Source: Liolophura sinensis (Eukaryota > Mollusca > Polyplacophora > Chitonida > Chitonidae). Taken from it: 55,181 bases of DNA. Below are positions 1 through 13,800 of this stretch, piece by piece. The stretch lies in NCBI RefSeq assembly GCF_032854445.1, contig NW_027018219.1, positions 1 to 55,181 on the forward strand, given 5' to 3'. Position 1 is the first letter of the stretch; each line of letters starts with the position of its first letter. The notes beneath the pieces are model-generated. The model was not told the DNA's origin, made no database searches, and worked only from the letters and a program-made list of their open reading frames with translations. The position numbers and the translations under genes were made by a program.

Positions 1-3000
1 GACATAAATGATGATTCAATTGTGGCTACAGCCAAAAGTATTGGTCGGAGAGCAACGCGGTTTGCACCATTGGATTTCTCGTCACAAAATACGTTGGATT
101 AGCCTCTTACCAGCAGCATTGGAACATTTTTTTCCACTTTTGGATTTTTGCCTGGTCCTTTTGCTAATTGAAATCGGCTACATGTACTATGTACCATCGC
201 GACTGGTCATTACTATATTCAACTTTTGATTATAAGTTATGTGCCCTTCGGTAGCCCAGAAGATGTCAAATCTTTGGGCCAAGCCCATTTAACTCACCCA
301 GCAAATGTCTTACTTCTAAATCGAAGATAAACCTTAATCTCTTTGTCTACATGTAGAAAAACCACACCATTTTTATATAAAAAACACAAGGTACTTGATA
401 CAGTCTGCTGTAAAAAGTACAATTGAACACTGACCCACATCAATAAGGTGCCAAAAGATGCGCAATTGGGTCAGGCATCTCCAGGTGTTGAAAAATTGCA
501 AATTTCCTTGGTTTCCATGGAGAAAGAGCCGTTGCTGGGCACGTGATTTTGACATAAATTATGATTCAATTGTGGCTACAGCCAAAAGTATTGGTCGGAG
601 AGCAACGCGGTTTGCACCATTCGATTTCTCGTCACAAAACACGTCGGATTAGCCTCTTACCAGCAGCACTGGAACATTTTTTCCACTTTTGGATTTTTGC
701 CTGGTCCTTTTGCTAATTGAAATCGGCTACATGTACTATGTACCATCGCGACTGGTCATTACTATATTCAACTTTTGATAATAAGTTATGTGCCCTTCGG
801 TAGCCCAGAAGAAGTCAAATCTTTGGGCCAAGCCCATTTAACTCACCCAGCAAATGTCTTACTTCTAAGTCGAAGATAAACTCAATGTCTTTATCTACAT
901 GTAGAAAAACCACACCATTTTTATATAAAAAACACAAGGTACTTGATACAGTCTGCTGTAAAAAGTACAATTGAACACTGACCCACATCAATAAGGTGCC
1001 AAAAGATGCGCAATTGGGCCAGGCATCTCCAGTTGTTGAAAAATTGTAAATTTTCTTGGTTTCCATGGAGTAAGAGCCGTTGCTGGCACGTGATTTTGAC
1101 ATAAATGATGATTCAATTGTGGCTACAGCCAAAAGTATTGGTCGGAGAGCAACGCGGTTTGCACCATTCGATTTCTCGTCACAAAATACGTCGGATTAGC
1201 CTCTACCAGCAGCATTGGAGCATTTTTTCCACTTTTGGATTTTTGCCTGGTCCTTTTGCTAATTGAAATCGGCTACATGTACTATGTACCATCGCGACTG
1301 GTCATTACTATATTCAACTTTTGATTATAAGTTATGTGCCCTTCGTAGCCCAGAAGATGTCAAATCTTTGGGCCAAGCCCATTTAACTCACCCAGCAAAT
1401 GTCTTACTTCTAAGTCGAAGATAAACTTAATCTCTTATCTACATGTAGAAAAAACCACACCATTTTATATAAAAAACACAAGGTACTTGATAACAGTCTG
1501 CTGTAAAAAGTACAATTGAACACTGACCCACATCAATAAGGTGCCAAAAGATGCGCAATTGGGTCAGGCATCCTCCAGGTGTTGAAAAATGGAAATTTCC
1601 TTGGTTTCCATGGAGTAAGAGCCGTTGCTGGGCACGTGATTTTGACATAAATGATGATTCAATTGTGGCTACAGCCAAAGTATTGGTCGGAGAGCAACGC
1701 GGTTTGCACCATTCGATTTCTCGTCACAAAATACGTCGGATTAGCCTCTTACCAGCAGCATTGGAGCATTTTTTCCACTTTTGGATTTTTCCCTGGTCCT
1801 TTTGCTAATTGAAATCGGCTACATGTACTATGTACCATGGCGACTGGTCATTACTATATTCAACTTTTGATTATAAGTTATGTGCCCTTCGGTAGCCCAG
1901 AAGATGTCAAATCTTTGGGCCAAGCCCATTTAACTCACCCAGCAAATGTCTTACTTCTAAGTCGAAGATAAACTTAATCTCTTTATCTACATGTAGAAAA
2001 ACCACACCATTTTTATATAAAAAACACAAGGTACTTGATACAGTCTGCTGTAAAAAGTACAATTGAACACTGACCCACATCAATAAGGTGCCCAAAAGAT
2101 GCGCAATTGGGTCAGGCATCTCCAGGTGTTGAAAAATTGGAAAATTCCTTGGTTTCCATGGAGTAAGAGCCGTTGCTGGGCACGTGATTTTGACATAAAT
2201 GATGATTCAATTGTGGCTACAGCCAAAAGTATTGGTCGGAGAGCAACGCGGTTTGCACCATTCGATTTCTCGTCACAAAATACGTCGGATTAGCCTCTTA
2301 CCAGCAGCATTGGAGCATTTTTTCCACTTTTGGATTTTTTGCCTGGTCCTTTTGCTAATTGAAATCGGCTACATGTACTATGTACCATCGCGACTGGTCA
2401 TTACTATATTCAACTTTTGATTATAAGTTATGTGCCCTTCGGGTAGCCCAGAAGACGTCAAATCTTTGGGCCAAGCCCATTTAACTCACCCAGCAAATGT
2501 CTTACTTCTAAGTCGAAGATAATCTCAATGTCTTTATCTACATGTAGAAAAAACCACACCATTTTTAATATAAAAAACACAAGGTACTTGATAACAGGTC
2601 TGCTGTAAAAAGTACAATTGAACACTGACCCACATCAATAAGGTGCCAAAAGATGCGCAATTGGGTCAGGGCATCTCCAGTTGTTGAAATATTGGAAATT
2701 TCCTTGGTTTTAATGGAGTAAGAGCCGTTGCTGGGCACGTGATTTTGACATAAATGATGATTCAATTGTGGCTACAGCCAAAGTATTGGTCGGAGAGCAA
2801 CGCGGTTTGCACCATTCGATTTCTCGTCACAAAATACGTCGGATTAGCTTCTTACCAGCAGCATTGGAACATTTTTTCCACTTTTGATTTTTTGCCTGGT
2901 CCTTTTGCTAATTTGAAATCGGCTACATGTACTATGTACCATCACGACTGGTCATTACTATATTCAACTTTTGATTATAAGTTATGTGCCCTTCGGTAGC

Positions 3001-6000
3001 CCAGAAGACGTCAAATCTTTGGGCCAAGCCCATTTAACTCACCAGCAAATGTCTTACTTCTAAGTCGAAGATAAACTCAATGTCTTTATCTACATGTAGA
3101 AAAAACCACACCATTTTTATATAAAAAACACAAGGTACTTGATACAGTCTGCTGTAAAAAGTACAATTGAACACTGACCCCACATCAATAAGGTGCCAAA
3201 AGATGCGCAATTGGGTCAGGCATCTCCAGGTGTTTGAAATATTGGAAATTTCCTTGGTTTCAATGGAGTAAGAGCCGTTGCTGGGCACGTGATTTTGACA
3301 TAAATGATGATTCAATTGTGGCTACAGCCAAAAGTATTGGTCGGAGAGCAACGCGGTTTGCACCATTCGATTTCTCGTCACAAAATACGTCGGATTAGCC
3401 TCTTACCAGCAGCACTGGAACATTTTTCCACTTTTGGATTTTTGCCTGGTCCTTTTGCTAATTGAAATCGGCTACATGTACTATGTACCATCGCGACTGG
3501 TCATTAACTATATTCAACTTTTGATTATAAGTTACGTGCCCCTCCGTAGCCCAGAAGACGTCAAATCTTTGGGCCAAGCAAATATAACTCACCCAGCAAA
3601 TGTCTTACTTCTAAGTCGAAGATAAACTCAATGTCTTTATCTACATATAGAAAAACCCACACCATTTTTAAATAAAAACCACAAGATACTTAATAGAGTC
3701 TGCTGTAAAAAGTACAATTGAACACTGACCCACATCAATAAGGTGCCAAAAGATGCGCAATTGGGCCAGGCATCTCCAGGTGTTGAAAAATTGTAATTTC
3801 CTTGGTTTCCATGGAGTAAGAGCCGTTGCTGGGCACGTGATTTTGACATAATTGATCATTCAATTGTGGCTACAGCCAAAAGTATTGGTCGGAGAGCAAC
3901 GCGGTTTGCACCATTCGATTTCTCGTCACAAAATACGTCGGATTAGCCTCTTACCAGCAGCATTGGAGCATTTTTCCACTTTTGGATTTTTCCCTGGTCC
4001 TTTTGCTAATTGAAATCGGCTACATGTACTATGTACCATCGCGACTGGTCATTACTATATTCAACTTTTGATTATAAGTTATGTGCCCTTCGGTAGCCCA
4101 GAAGATGTCAAATCTTTGGGCCAAGCCCATTTAACTCACCCAGCAAATGTCTTACTTCTAAGTCGAAGATAAACTTAATCTCTTTATCTACATGTAGAAA
4201 AACCACACCATTTTTATATAAAAAACACAAGGTACTTGATACAGTCTGCTGTAAAAAGTACAATTGAACACTGACCCACATCAATAAGGTGCCAAAAGAT
4301 GCGCAATTGGGTCAGGCATCTCCAGGTATTGAAAAATTGGAAATTTCCTTGGTTTCCATGGAGTAAGAGCCGTTGCTGGGCACGTGATTTTGACATAAAT
4401 GATGATTCAATTGTGGCTACAGCCAAAAGTATTGGTCGGAGAGCAACGCGGTTTGCACCATTCGATTTCTCGTCACAAAATACGTCGGATTAGCCTCTTA
4501 CCAGCAGCATTGGAGCATTTTTTCCACTTTTGGATTTTTGCCTGGTCCTTTTGCTAATTGAAATCGGCTACATGTTACTATGTACCATCGCGACTGGTCA
4601 TTACTATATCAACTTTTGATTATAAGTTATGTGCCCTTCGGTAGCCAGAAGATGTCAAATCTTTGGGCCAAGCCATTTAACTCACCCAGCAAATGTCTTA
4701 CTTCTAAGTCGAAGATAAACTTAATCTCTTTATCTACATGTAGAAAAACCCACACCATTTTTATATAAAAAACACAAGGTACTTGATACAGTCTGCTGTA
4801 AAAAGTACAATTGAACACTGACCCACATCAATAAGGTGCCAAAAGATGCGCAATTGGGTCAGGCATCTCCAGGTGTTGAAAAATTGGAAATTTCCTTGGT
4901 TTCCATGGAGTAAGAGCCGTTGCTGGGCACGTGATTTTGACATAAATGATGATTCAATTGTGGCTACAGCCAAAAGTATTGGTCGGAGAGCAACGCGGTT
5001 TGCACCATTCGATTTCTCGTCACAAAATACGTCGGATTAGCCTCTTACCAGCAGCATTGGAGCATTTTTTCCACTTTTGGATTTTTACCTGGTCCTTTTG
5101 CTAATTGAAATCGGCTACATGTACTATGTACCATCGCGACTGGTCATTACTATATTCAACTTTTGATTATAAGTTATGTGCCCTTCGGTAGCCCAGAAGA
5201 CGTCAAATCTTTGGGCCAAGCCCATTTAACTCACCCAGCAAATGTCTTACTTCTAAGTCGAAGATAAACTTAATGTCTTTATCTACATGTAGAAAAACCA
5301 CACCATTTTTATATAAAAAACACAAGGTACTTGATACAGTCTGCTGTAAAAAGTACAATTGAACACTGACCCACATCAATAAGGTGCCAAAAGATGCGCA
5401 ATTGGGCCATGCATCTCCAGCTGTTGAAAAATTGTAAATTTCCTTGGTTTCTATGGAGTAAGAGCCGTTGCTGGGCACGTGATTTTGACATAAATGATGA
5501 TTCAATTGTGGCTACAGCCAAAAGTATTGGTCGGAGAGCAACGACGTTTGCACCATTCGATTTCTCGTCACAAAATACGGTCGGATTAGCCTCTTACCAG
5601 CAGCATTGGAGCATTTTTTCCACTTTTGGATTTTTGCCTGGTCCTTTTGCTAATTGAAATCGGCTACATGTACTATGTACCATCGCGACTGGTCATTACT
5701 ATATTCAACTTTTGATTATAAGTTATGTGCCCTTCGGTAGCCCAGAAGACGTCAAATCTTTGGGCCAAGCCCATTTAACTCACCCAGCAAATGTCTTACT
5801 TCTAAGTCGAAGATAAAACTCAATGTCTTTATCTACATGTAGAAAAACCACACCATTTTTAAATAAAAACCACAAGATACTTAATAGAGTCTGCTGTAAA
5901 AAGTACAATTGAACACTGACCCACATCAATAAGGTGCCAAAGATGCGCAATTGGGTCAGGCATCTCCAGCTGTGAAAAATTGTAAATTTCCTTTGTTTCC

Positions 6001-9000
6001 ATGGAGTAAGAGCCGTTGCTGGGCACGTGATTTTGACATAATTGATCATTCAATTGTGGCTACAGCAAAAGTATTGGTCGGAGAGCAACGCGGTTTGCAC
6101 CATTCGATTTCTCGTCACAAAATACGTCGGATTAGCCTCTTACCAGCAGCATTGGAACATTTTTTCCACTTTTGGATTTTTCCCTGGTCCTTTTGCTAAT
6201 TGAAATCGGCTACATGTACTATGTACCATCGCGAACTGGTCATTACTATATTCAACTTTTGATTATAAGTTATGTGCCCTTCGGTAGCCCAGAAGACGTC
6301 AAATCTTTGGGCCAAGCCCATTTAACTCACCCAGCAAATGTCTTACTTCTAAGTCGAAGATAAACCTAATGTCTTTATCTACATGTAGAAAAACCACACC
6401 ATTTGTAAATAAAAACCACAAGATACCTAATAGAGTCTGCTGTAAAAAAGTACAATTGAACACTGACCCCACATCAATAAGGTGCCAAAAGATGCGCAAT
6501 TGGGCCAGGCATCTCCAGGTGTTGAAAAAATTGGAAATTTCCTTGGTTTCCATGGAGTAAGAGCCGTTGCTGGGCACGTGATTTTGACATAATTGATCAT
6601 TCAATTGTGGCTACAGCCAAAAGTATTGGTCGGAGAGCAACGCGGTTTGCACCATTCGATTTCTCGTCACCAAAATACGTCGATTAGCCTCTTACCAGCA
6701 GCATTGGAACATTTTTTCCACTTTTGGATTTTTGCTGGTCCCTTTTGCTAATTGAAATCGGCTACATGTACTATGTACCATCGCGACTGGTCATTACTAT
6801 ATTCAACTTTTGATTATAAGTTATGTGCCCTTCGGTAGCCCAGAAGACGTCAAATCTTTGGGCCAAGCCCATTTAACTCACCCAGCAAATGTCTTACTTC
6901 TAAGTCGAAGATAAACTCAATGTCTTTATCTACATGTAGAAAAACCACACCATTTTTATATAAAAAAACACAAGGTACTTGATACAGTCTGCTGTAAAAA
7001 GTACAATTGAACACTGACCCACATCAATAAGGTGCCAAAAGATGCGCAATTGGGCCAGGCATCTCCAGGTGTTGAAAAATTGTAAATTTCCTTGGTTTCT
7101 ATGGACTAAGAGCCGTTGCTGGGCACGTGATTTTGACATAAATGATGATTCAATTGTGGCTACAGCCAAAAGTATTGGTCGGAGAGCAACGCGGTTTGCA
7201 CCATTCGATTTCTCGTCACAAAAATACGTCGGATTAGCCTCTTACCAGCAGCATTGGAACATTTTTTCCACTTTTGGATTTTTGCCTGGTCCTTTTGCTA
7301 ATTGAAATCGGCTACATGGTAACTATGTACCATCGCGACTGGTCATTACTATATTCAACTTTTGATTATAAGTTATGTGCCCTTCGGTAGCCCAGAAGAC
7401 GTCAAATCTTTGGGCCAAGCCCATTTAACTCACCCAGCAAATGTCTTACTTCTAAGTCGAAGATAATCTCAATGTCTTTATCTACATGTAGAAAAACCAC
7501 ACCATTTTTATATAAAAAACACAAGGGTACTTGATACAGTCTGCTGTAAAAAGTACAATTGAACACTGACCCACATCAATAAGGTGCCAAAAGATGCGCA
7601 ATTGGGCCAGGCATCTCCAGGTGTTGAAAAATTGCAAATTTCCTTGGTTTCTATGGAGTAAGAGCCGTTGCTGGGCACGTGATTTTGACATAAATGATGA
7701 TTCAATTGTGGCTACAGCCAAAAGTATTGGTCGGAGAGCAACGACGTTTGCACCATTCGATTTCTCGTCACAAAATACGTCGGATTAGCCTCTTACCAGC
7801 AGCATTGGATCATTTGTTCCACTTTTGGATTTTTGCCTGGTCCTTTTGCTAATTGAAATCGGCTACATGTACTATGTACCATCGCCACTGGTCATTACTA
7901 TATTCAACTTTTGATTATAAGTTATGTGCCCTTCGGTAGCCCAGAAGACGTCAAATCTTTGGGCCAAGCCCATTTAACTCACCAGCAAATGTCTTACTTC
8001 TAAGTCGAAGATATTCTCAATGTCTTTATCTACATGTAGAAAAACCACACCATTTTTATATAAAAAACACAACGTACTTGATACAGTCTGCTGTAAAAAG
8101 TACAATTGAACACTGACCCACATCAATAAGGTGCCAAAGATGCGCAATTGGGCCAGGCATCTCCAGCTGTTGAAAAATTGCAAATTTCCTTGGTTTCTAT
8201 GGAGTAAGAGCCGTTGCTGGGCACGTGATTTTGACATAAATGATGATTCAATTGTTGCTACAGCCAAAAGTATTGGTCGGAGAGCAACGACGTTTGCACC
8301 ATTCGATTTCTCGTCACAAAATACGTCGGATTAGCCTCTTACCAGCAGCATTGGAGCATTTGTTCACTTTTGGATTTTTGCCTGGGTCCTTTTGCTAATT
8401 GAAATCGGCTACATGTACTATGTACCATCGCCACTGGTCATTACTATATTCAACTTTTGATTATAAGTTATGTGCCCTTCGGTAGCCCAGAAGACGTCAA
8501 ATCTTTGGGCCAAGCCCATTTAACTCACCCAGCAAATGTCTTACTTCTAAGTCGAAGATAAACTCAATGTCTTTATCTACATGTAGAAAAACCACACCAT
8601 TTTTATATAAAAAACACAAGGTACTTGATACAGTCTGCTGTAAAAAGTACAATTGAATTGAACACTGACCCACATCAATAAGGTGCCAAAAGATGCGCAA
8701 TTGGGTCAGGCATCTCCAGCTGTTGAAAAATTGGAAATTTCCTTGGTTTCCATGGAGTAAGAGCCGTTGCTGGGCACGTGATTTTGACATAAATTATGAT
8801 TCAATTGTGGCTACAGCCAAAAGTATTGGTCGGAGAGCAACGCGGTTTGCACCATTCGATTTCTCGTCACAAAATACGTCGGATTAGCCTCTTACCAGCA
8901 GCATTGGAACATTTTTTCCACTTTTGGATTTTTGCCTGGTCCTTTTTGCTAATTGAAATCGGCTACATGTACTATGTACCATCGCGACTGGTCATTACTA
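1..9000 (+). repeat. Indel-rich left part of the satellite array
   Basis: Anchor-to-anchor distances here vary around 548 (roughly 545 to 553) and most units carry a net insertion or deletion. Many are one-base changes in short homopolymers, such as extra A before CCACACC near 1446 and 2547, an extra G near 2441, or missing bases near 1345. There are also base substitutions. This contrasts with the core between 22402 and 38294. Either this is an older, decaying array edge or the consensus here is less accurate. The sequence alone cannot separate these. Confidence 0.75.
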
Positions 9001-10887
9001 TATTCAACTTTTGATTATAAGTTATGTGCCCTTCGGTAGCCCAGAAGACGTCAAATCTTTGGGCCAAGCCCATTTAACTCACCCAGCAAATGTCTTACTT
9101 CTAAGTCGAAGATAAACTTAATGTCTTTATCTACATGTAGAAAAACCACACCATTTGTAAATAAAAACCACAAGATACCTAATAGAGTCTGCTGTAAAAA
9201 GTACAATTGAACACTGACCCACATCAATAAGGTGCCAAAAGATGCGCAATTGGGCCAGGCATCTCCAGGTGTTGAAAAATTGTAAATTTCCTTGGTTTCC
9301 ATGGAGTAAGAGCCGTTGCTGGGCACGTGATTTTGACATAATTGATCATTCAATTGTGGCTACAGCCAAAAGTATTGGTCGGAGAGCAACGCGGTTTGCA
9401 CCATTCGATTTCTCGTCACAAAATACGTCGGATTAGCCTCTTACCAGCAGCATTGGAACATTTTTTCCACTTTTGGATTTTTGCCTGGTCCTTTTGCTAA
9501 TTGAAATCGGCTACATGTACTATGTACCATCGCGACTGGTCATTACTATATTCAACTTTTGATTATAAGTTATGTGCCCTTCGGTAGCCCAGAAGACGTC
9601 AAATCTTTGGGCCAAGCCCATTTAACTCACCCAGCAAATGTCTTACTTCTAAGTCGAAGATAAACTCAATGTCTTTATCTACATGTAGAAAAACCACACC
9701 ATTTTTATATAAAAAACACAAGGTACTTGATACAGTCTGCTGTAAAAAGTACAATTGAACACTGACCCACATCAATAAGGTGCCAAAAGATGCGCAATTG
9801 GGCCAGGCATCTCCAGGTGTTGAAAAATTGTAAATTTCCTTGGTTTCCATGGAGTAAGAGCCGTTGCTGGGCACGTGATTTTGACATAATTGATCATTCA
9901 ATTGTGGCTACAGCCAAAAGTATTGGTCGGAGAGCAACGCGGTTTGCACCATTCGATTTCTCGTCACAAAATACGTCGGATTAGCCTCTTACCAGCAGCA
10001 TTGGAACATTTTTTCCACTTTTGGATTTTTGCCTGGTCCTTTTGCTAATTGAAATCGGCTACATGTACTATGTACCATCGCGACTGGTCATTACTATATT
10101 CAACTTTTGATTATAAGTTATGTGCCCTTCGGTAGCCCAGAAGACGTCAAATCTTTGGGCCAAGCCCATTTAACTCACCCAGCAAATGTCTTACTTCTAA
10201 GTCGAAGATAAACTCAATGTCTTTATCTACATGTAGAAAAACCACACCATTTTTTATATAAAAAACACAAGGTACTTGATACAGTCTGCTGTAAAAAGTA
10301 CAATTGAACACTGACCCACATCAATAAGGTGCCAAAAGATGCGCAATTGGGCCAGGCATCTCCAGGTGTTGAAAAATTGTAAATTTCCTTGGTTTCTATG
10401 GACTAAGAGCCGTTGCTGGGCACGTGATTTTGACATAAATGATGATTCAATTGTGGCTACAGCCAAAAGTATTGGTCGGAGAGCAACGCGGTTTGCACCA
10501 TTCGATTTCTCGTCACAAAATACGTCGGATTAGCCTCTTACCAGCAGCATTGGAGCATTTTTTCCACTTTTGGATTTTTGCCTGGTCCTTTTGCTAATTG
10601 AAATCGGCTACATGTACTATGTACCATCGCGACTGGTCATTACTATATTCAACTTTTGATTATAAGTTATGTGCCCTTCGGTAGCCCAGAAGACGTCAAA
10701 TCTTTGGGCCAAGCCCATTTAACTCACCCAGCAAATGTCTTACTTCTAAGTCGAAGATAAACTCAATGTCTTTATCTACATGTAGAAAACCACACCATTT
10801 TTAAATAAAAACCACAAGATACTTAATAGAGTCTGCTGTAAAAAGTACAATTGAACACTGACCCACATCAATAAGGTGCCAAAAGAT

Positions 10888-13800
10888 GCGCAATTGGGTC
10901 AGGCATCTCCAGCTGTTGAAAAATGTAAATTTCCTTTGTTTCCATGGAGTAAGAGCCGTTGCTGGGCACGTAATTTTGAAATAATTGATTATTCAATTGT
11001 GGCAATTGTGGCAAAAGTATTGGTCGGAGAGCAACGCGGTTTGCACCATTCGATTTCTCGTCACAAATACGTCGGATTAGCCTCTTATCAGCAGCATTGG
11101 AACATTTTTTCCACTTTTGGATTTTTGCCTGGTCCTTTTGCTAATTGAATCGGCTACATGTACTATGTACCATCGCGACTGGTCATTACTATATTCAACT
11201 TTTGATTATAAGTTATGTGCCCTTCGGTAGCCCAGAAGACGTCAAATCTTTGGGCCAAGCCCATTTAACTCACCCAGCAAATGTCTTACTTCTAAGTCGA
11301 AGATAAACTCAATGTCTTTATCTACATGTAGAAAAACCACACCATTTTTAAAAAAAAACCACAAGATACTTAATAGAGTCTGCTGTAAAAAGTACAATTG
11401 AACACTGACCCACATCAATAAGGTGCCAAAAGATGCGCAATTGGGCCAGGCATGTCAGGTGTTGAAAAATTGTAAATTTCCTTGGTTTCCATGGAGTAAG
11501 AGCCGTTGCTGGGCACGTGATTTTGACATAAATGATCATTCAATTGTGGCTACAGCCAAAGTATTGGTCGGAGAGCAACGCGGTTTGCACCATTCGATTT
11601 CTCATCACAAAATACGTCGGATTAGCCTCTTACCAGCAGCATTGGAGCATTTGTTCCACTTTTGGATTTTTGCCTGGTCCTTTTGCTAATTGAAATCGGC
11701 TACATGTACTATGTACCATCGCCACTGGTCATTACTATATTCAACTTTTGATTATAAGTTATGTGCCTTCGGTAGCCCAGAAGACGTCAAATCTTTGGGC
11801 CAAGCCCATTTAACTCACCCAGCAAATGTCTTACTTCTAAGTCGAAGATAAACTCAATGTCTTTATCTACATGTAGAAAAACCACACCATTTTTATATAA
11901 AAAACACAAGGTACTTGATACAGTCTGCTGTAAAAAGTACAATTGGAACACTGACCCACATCAATAAGGTGCCAAAAGATGCGCAATTGGGTCAGGCATC
12001 TCCAGCTGTTGAAAAATTGGAAATTTCCTTGGTTTCCATGGAGTAAGAGCCGTTGCTGGGCACGTGATTTTGACATAAATTATGATTCAATTGTGGCTAC
12101 AGCCAAAAGTATTGGTCGGAGAGCAACGCGGTTTGCACCATTCGATTTCTCGTCACAAAATACGTCGGATTAGCCTCTTACCAGCAGCATTGGAACATTT
12201 TTTCCACTTTTGGATTTTTCCCTGGTCCTTTTGCTAATTGAAATCGGCTACATGTACTATGTACCATCGCGACTGGTCATTACTATATTCAACTTTTGAT
12301 TATAAGTTATGTGCCCTTCGGTAGCCCAGAAGACGTCAAATCTTTGGGCCAAGCCCATTTAACTCACCCAGCAAATGTCTTACTTCTAAGTCGAAGATAA
12401 ACTCAATGTCTTTATCTACATGTAGAAAAACCACACCATTTTTATATAAAAAACACAAGGTACTTGATACAGTCTGCTGTAAAAAGTACAATTGAACACT
12501 GACCCACATCAATAAGGTGCCAAAAGATGCGCAATTGGGCCAGGCATCTCCAGCTGTTGAAAAATTGTAAATTTCCTTGGTTTCTATGGAGTAAGAGCCG
12601 TTGCTGGGCACGTGATTTTGACATAAATGATGATTCAATTGTGGCTACAGCCAAAAGTATTGGTCGGAGAGCAACGACGTTTGCACCATTCGATTTCTCG
12701 TCACAAAATACGTCGGATTAGCCTCTACCAGCAGCATTGGAGCATTTTTTCCACTTTTGGATTTTTGCCTGGTCCTTTTGCTAATTGAAATCGGCCTACA
12801 TGTACTATGTACCATCGCGACTGGTCATTACTATATTCAACTTTTGATTATAAGTTATGTGCCCTTCGGTAGCCCAGAAGACGTCAAATCTTTGGGCCAA
12901 GCCCATTTAACTCACCCAGCAAATGTCTTACTTCTAAGTCGAAGATAAACTCAATGTCTTTATCTACATGTAGAAAAACCACACCATTTTTAAATAAAAA
13001 CCACAAGATACTTAATAGAGTCTGCTGTAAAAAGTACAATTGAACACTGACCCACATCAATAAGGTGCCAAAAGATGCGCAATTGGGTCAGGCATCTCCA
13101 GCTGTTGAAAAATTGTAAATTTCCTTTGTTTCCATGGAGAAAGAGCCGTTGCTGGGCACGTAATTTTGACATAATTGATCATTCAATTGTGGCAATTGTG
13201 GCAAAAGTATTGGTCGGAGAGCAACGCGGTTTGCACCATTCGATTTCTCGTCACAAAATACGTCGGATTAGCCTCTTACTAGCAGCATTGGAACATTTTT
13301 TCCACTTTTGGATTTTTGCCTGGTCCTTTTGCTAATTGAAATCGGCAACATGTACTATGTACCATCGCGACTGGTCATTACTATATTCAACTTTTGATTA
13401 TAAGTTATGTGCCCTTCGGTAGCCCAGAAGACGTCAAATCTTTGGGCCAAGCCCATTTAACTCGCCCAGCAAATGTCTTACTTCTAAGTCGAAGATAATC
13501 TCAATGTCTTTATCTACATGTAGAAAAAACCACACCATTTTTATATAAAAAACACAAGGTACTTGATACAGTCTGCTGTAAAAAGTACAATTGAACACTG
13601 ACCCACATCAATAAGGTGCCAAAAGATGCGCAATTGGGCCAGGCATCTCCAGCTGTTGAAAAATTGTAAATTTCCTTGGTTTCTATGGAGTAAGAGCCGT
13701 TGCTGGGCACGTGATTTTGACATAAATGTTGATTCAATTGTGGCTACAGCCAAAAGTATTGGTCGGAGAGCAACGCGGTTTGCACCATTCGATTTCTCAT